The position numbers and the translations under genes are program-made. Below, piece by piece: positions 6,376 to 8,776 of a DNA stretch of 8,776 bases (positions are counted from its first letter, which is position 1; each line of letters begins with the position of its first letter). Source of the stretch: Deltaproteobacteria bacterium (GTDB lineage: Bacteria; Desulfobacterota; Binatia; DP-6); assembly GCA_005879245.1 (NCBI GenBank), contig VBLA01000133.1, forward strand, positions 1-8,776. Direction: 5' to 3'. The notes under the pieces were generated by a model. It was not told the origin of the DNA. It saw nothing but the letters and a program-made list of their open reading frames with translations, and ran no database searches.

Positions 6376-7500
6376 CTAGAAGAACTCCCGCAGCCACCCC
6401 ATCATCCGCTCCCCCACCGCCCCGAGCTGCCCGCGCATGCCGTCACCGTGACGCATGCGGGGGTCCTGCTTGAGCCCGTGAAGAACGAGACCGACTGCCG
6501 TCGAATACATGGGACTCGCGACGACGTCAACCAAACCGCTCAAATGAAGTGGCACGCCGAGCCGGACGGGCGGGCGGAAGACGCGCTCGGCGAGCGCCAT
6601 CACCTGCTGCATCGCCGCACCTCCGCCGGTCAGCACGATCCCGGAGGTGAGAACGTGCGCGCAACCCGCCCGTTCGAGCTCCCGCCTGACGAAGGTAAAG
6701 AGCTCCTCCATGCGGGGCTCGATCACCTCCCGTTGCTTCAGGCGCTCGGCCTCGGCGAACGGCGTGCGGAGCGCAGCGGCGAGGTCGGTCGTCACGTGAC
6801 CACCCCCCACCGGGAGGACGGCGGTGTGACGGATGGCGCCCGCATGCACCACCACTACGTCGGTCGTCCCACCCCCCAGGTCGAGGAGTGCGACCCCGAG
6901 CTCACGCTCCTCGGGCGTGAGCACGGCCTCGGCGGCCGCGAGCGGGCCGGCGAGCACGTCCCGCACGTGAAGGCCGGCGCGGTTGCAGCACTTGATGAGA
7001 TTCTGGCCCGAGCTGATGGCGCCGGTGACGATGTGCACCCGGGCCTCCAGGCGCACACCCGCCATGCCGATCGGCTCCTTGATACCGTCCTGATCGTCGA
7101 CGATGAATTCCTGCGGCAGCACGTGGAGCACCTGACGGTCCATCGGGAGCGCGATCGCCCGTGCGGCGTCGAGCACCCGCTCCACGTCGCCCGGACCCAC
7201 CTCGCGGCCCTTGACCGCCACCACACCGTGGCTGTTGAAGCCCTTGATGTGGTTTCCGGCGGAGCCGACGATGACGGAACGGATCTCACAGCCCGCCATC
7301 AGCTCCGCTTCCTCGGTCGCCTTGCGGATCGCCTCGACGGTCGCCTCGATGTTGACGACCACGCCCTTGCGAAGCCCCTTGGAGGTGGAGGAGCCGATGC
7401 CGACGATCTCGGTGCCCTGCGCGGTCAGCTCGGCGACGATCGCGCCGACCTTGTAGGTGCCGACGTCCAGTCCAACGATCAGGGGCGCGCGTCTCGCCAT
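6376..7500 (-). CDS. ftsA: Cell division protein FtsA, apparently lacking part of subdomain 2B
   Basis: Actin-like ATPase that tethers FtsZ to the membrane. It has phosphate 1 [10 protein letters not shown] (10-19), an intact 1C subdomain (about 84-160), phosphate 2 [11 protein letters not shown] (205-215), [18 protein letters not shown] (229-246), the adenosine motif LTGGGAAM (290-297), [11 protein letters not shown], and a C-terminal amphipathic membrane helix [13 protein letters not shown] (362-374). At 374 residues it is short for a family usually about 410-420. The shortfall maps to one place: AEAERLK (249-255) is followed almost at once by VIEPRMEEL (259-267). Homologues normally have about 35 residues there, including a G-C-A... 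and a VGGRxPRxLSRxxL segment. Start: ATG 7500, four bases after the ftsQ stop, places the actin motif at the usual distance; an upstream GTG at 7557 would only overlap ftsQ with Arg-rich sequence. Identity certain; the deletion needs alignment. Confidence 0.95.
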   Translation of the reverse strand: MARRAPLIVGLDVGTYKVGAIVAELTAQGTEIVGIGSSTSKGLRKGVVVNIEATVEAIRKATEEAELMAGCEIRSVIVGSAGNHIKGFNSHGVVAVKGREVGPGDVERVLDAARAIALPMDRQVLHVLPQEFIVDDQDGIKEPIGMAGVRLEARVHIVTGAISSGQNLIKCCNRAGLHVRDVLAGPLAAAEAVLTPEERELGVALLDLGGGTTDVVVVHAGAIRHTAVLPVGGGHVTTDLAAALRTPFAEAERLKQREVIEPRMEELFTFVRRELERAGCAHVLTSGIVLTGGGAAMQQVMALAERVFRPPVRLGVPLHLSGLVDVVASPMYSTAVGLVLHGLKQDPRMRHGDGMRGQLGAVGERMMGWLREFF

Positions 7501-7504
7501 CGTG

Positions 7505-8359
7505 TCAGACGCCTCGGGCGCGAGTACGGCGCGACGCCGGCACCGGCTTCTCTGCACGGGTCCGGACGATCACCTCGTCGTCGAAGAGCAGGCTGACGCC
7601 TGCGATCGCGCCCTCGCGGCCGGCCCACAGGGCGAAGACCTGGGGCAACCGCGCGAGCTTGGGGGAGAATTCGCCCCAGCCGAGCTCGATCGGCACCTGG
7701 GGCCGGACCGGGAGGAGCGTCAGCCCCCGCACACGGTCGACGTGAATCTCCGAGACGGTCTCCACGCCTCGGCTGCGGCCGACGAGCCGTAGGAGCGCGA
7801 GCGCCCGGCGCATCGCGCGCGGGCCGAAGGCGTCCCCGCCTGCCACGTCGGCAGGGGCGAGGCCCGTGATGAACGGGAAATCGCGCGCGTCCCCGGGGGC
7901 GACGCCGAACAGACGTCCATGGCCGGCGACGAAATAGAGCGCCGGCTCCGCCCGTCCACTCGCCACCGCGACGATGGCGACCGGGCGCTCCTCCCGCAGC
8001 TGGATCACGACCCGGTGTGGCAGCTCTCGGCGGACCGTGGCGGTGCGGACCCAGGGCCGCGCACGAAGCCGCTCCTCCGCGCCGCGGCAGTCCACGTCCC
8101 AGATGCTGACGCCCGGCTCGATGCCGGCCAGGGCGCGGATCTCGTCGGGCGCCAGCCGCGCGCGCCCGCGGACGACCACATCGTGGACGGCGAAGTAGGG
8201 GTGGCGCCGCACGGCCTCTCGCAGCCACGGCCAACCCGTCACGGCGAGCCCGAGCCCGAGCGTGATGCAGAGACCCCACGCCACGCGGACCGACCAGGCT
8301 CGCCGCTCGTGTCGCGGCACCTGGCGCCGACGATTCCAGGGGCCGAGGAGCCGGCTCAC
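7505..8359 (-). CDS. ftsQ: Cell division protein FtsQ
   Basis: Bitopic inner-membrane divisome protein that links early and late division proteins in the periplasm. A basic cytoplasmic tail (NRRRQVPRHERRAW) precedes one transmembrane helix (VRVAWGLCITLGLGLAVTGW, about residues 24-44). A POTRA domain follows from about 56 (FAVHDVVVRG... LAPDEIRALAGIEPGVSIWDVD... RARPWVRTATVRRELPHRVVIQLREERPVAI), then the beta domain. It is 284 residues long from GTG 8359. That start overlaps the murB stop as GTGA, suggesting translational coupling. Upstream in-frame starts ATG 8395 (GGGAG eleven bases before) and GTG 8413 exist. The residues they add are Ala/Pro/Arg-rich with low G/C at third positions, as expected of an out-of-frame reading of murB, so I prefer 8359. 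No ddl gene lies between murB and ftsQ, although that is common in such clusters. Confidence 0.9.
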   Translation of the reverse strand: MSRLLGPWNRRRQVPRHERRAWSVRVAWGLCITLGLGLAVTGWPWLREAVRRHPYFAVHDVVVRGRARLAPDEIRALAGIEPGVSIWDVDCRGAEERLRARPWVRTATVRRELPHRVVIQLREERPVAIVAVASGRAEPALYFVAGHGRLFGVAPGDARDFPFITGLAPADVAGGDAFGPRAMRRALALLRLVGRSRGVETVSEIHVDRVRGLTLLPVRPQVPIELGWGEFSPKLARLPQVFALWAGREGAIAGVSLLFDDEVIVRTRAEKPVPASRRTRARGV

Positions 8360-8377
8360 CAGCGGCCGAGGAGCCGG
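8336..8377. repeat. 23-bp tandem duplication across the murB/ftsQ junction
   Basis: Positions 8336-8354 and 8359-8377 are the same 19-base sequence with a single mismatch (plus strand CCAG[G/C]GGCCGAGGAGCCGG), offset by 23 bases. On the coding strand the first copy encodes RLLGRW, the last six residues of MurB. The second encodes RLLGPW near the FtsQ start, in a different frame. Confidence 0.8.
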
Positions 8378-8776
8378 ACCTCGGGCTCCAGCCATACGCC
8401 GCTTTGCTCCCACACCGCCCGCTGGACCACATCCATGAGCGCCTTTACGTCAACGGCGCATGCCCCGCCCTCGTTCACGATGAAGTTCGCGTGCCGCTCC
8501 GAGATGCGGGCGCGGCCCGCTCGGGCCCCCTTCAGCCCCGCCACGTCGATGAGTCGCCCGGCGTGATCGCCGGGCGGGTTCTTGAAGATCGAGCCGGCAT
8601 TGGCCTGGCCATGCGGCTGGGCAGCGATTCGTCGTGTGCGCGCGTCCTCCATTCGTCCCTTGACGGCGGCAGCCCCGTCGCGACGCAGCCGGAAGCGTAC
8701 CGCCGTCACGACGAAGCCCGGAGCGAGCTCCGCTCGACGGTAGCGAAAGGCGAGCGCGTCGCCATCGAGCGAGAGA
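8356..8776 (-). CDS. murB: UDP-N-acetylenolpyruvoylglucosamine reductase, C-terminal part
   Basis: MurB is the cytosolic FAD enzyme that reduces UDP-GlcNAc-enolpyruvate to UDP-MurNAc with NADPH, the second committed step of peptidoglycan synthesis. Only the C-terminal 140 or so residues are inside the window; the FAD-binding N-terminus lies beyond 8776. The frame enters as LSLDGDALAFRYRRAEL, matching the FxYRxS region. GSIFKNP (8575-8595) carries the catalytic serine that protonates the enol. DVAGLKGARAGRARISERHANFIVN is typical of the shorter type II enzymes. LEPEVRLLG near the end holds the C-terminal catalytic glutamate. An internal GTG at 8709 is not the start, since the family sequence continues upstream. 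The stop overlaps the chosen ftsQ start. Confidence 0.95.
   Translation of the reverse strand, partial: LSLDGDALAFRYRRAELAPGFVVTAVRFRLRRDGAAAVKGRMEDARTRRIAAQPHGQANAGSIFKNPPGDHAGRLIDVAGLKGARAGRARISERHANFIVNEGGACAVDVKALMDVVQRAVWEQSGVWLEPEVRLLGRW

Noticed and set aside
7501..7557. N-terminal extension of FtsA from GTG 7557
   Set aside because: It overlaps the end of ftsQ and adds only Arg-rich sequence; ATG 7500 lies four bases after the ftsQ stop and fits the family start.
5392..7596. A 734-codon open frame on the plus strand opposite ftsZ and ftsA
   Set aside because: It lies wholly antisense to two certain genes, and its protein is His/Arg/Ala-rich without domains. Long antisense frames are expected in DNA with such strong G/C third positions.
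8360..8413. Longer FtsQ starts at ATG 8395 or GTG 8413
   Set aside because: The added codons have poor third-position G/C and lie inside the conserved end of murB. Not excluded, because ATG 8395 has a distant GGGAG.

Overview
The window is a very GC-rich, tightly packed bacterial chromosome segment. Genes abut or overlap, third codon positions are strongly G/C, and there is no gene-free stretch longer than about 160 bases. The murB-ftsQ-ftsA-ftsZ order shows a Gram-negative-type division and cell wall (dcw) cluster. The paired ArsA/Get3-like ATPases and the B12-fold radical SAM protein would fit a deltaproteobacterial-type lineage (Myxococcota, Desulfobacterota, Binatota or similar). That placement is inference from gene content; no rRNA or species-diagnostic marker is present.

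Left part, plus strand (1-2240): a short promoter region carries two back-to-back TTGACA boxes, followed by two ArsA/Get3-family ATPase genes joined by an ATGA stop/start overlap. Neither protein has the cysteines of arsenite pumps or the CxxC zinc motif of Get3. The first lacks the usual switch I Asp-Pro-Ala, while the second keeps it. This asymmetric pair most resembles actinobacterial Rv3679/Rv3680-type ATPase pairs. A possible partial gene points leftward off the window edge.

Middle (2247-2936): a small helical protein resembling the C-terminal part of PhaE/phasin-type proteins runs convergently, six bases from the second ATPase. Its best start, judged by promoter, Shine-Dalgarno site and continuity of the reading frame, is a non-canonical ATC codon. 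Divergent to it is a small membrane protein whose 3' end overlaps the 3' end of acpS antisense.

Right part, minus strand (8776 down to 2848), read in transcription order: murB (partial) - ftsQ - ftsA - ftsZ - radical SAM/B12-fold protein - acpS. MurB makes the peptidoglycan precursor UDP-MurNAc. FtsQ, FtsA and FtsZ form the divisome core. AcpS activates acyl carrier protein for lipid synthesis. murB/ftsQ overlap by GTGA, ftsQ/ftsA are 4 bases apart, ftsA/ftsZ about 28, ftsZ/radical SAM about 70, and radical SAM/acpS 16, so most of this could be one transcript.

The main oddities lie inside these familiar genes. FtsA appears to lack about 35 residues of subdomain 2B, the part that receives the FtsZ tail. 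FtsZ carries two copies of its C-terminal FtsA-binding peptide. A 23-base tandem duplication sits on the murB/ftsQ junction. AcpS has a Gly/Arg-rich tail encoded almost entirely opposite the neighbouring membrane gene. I found no mobile element, CRISPR array, tRNA, rRNA or convincing rho-independent terminator.
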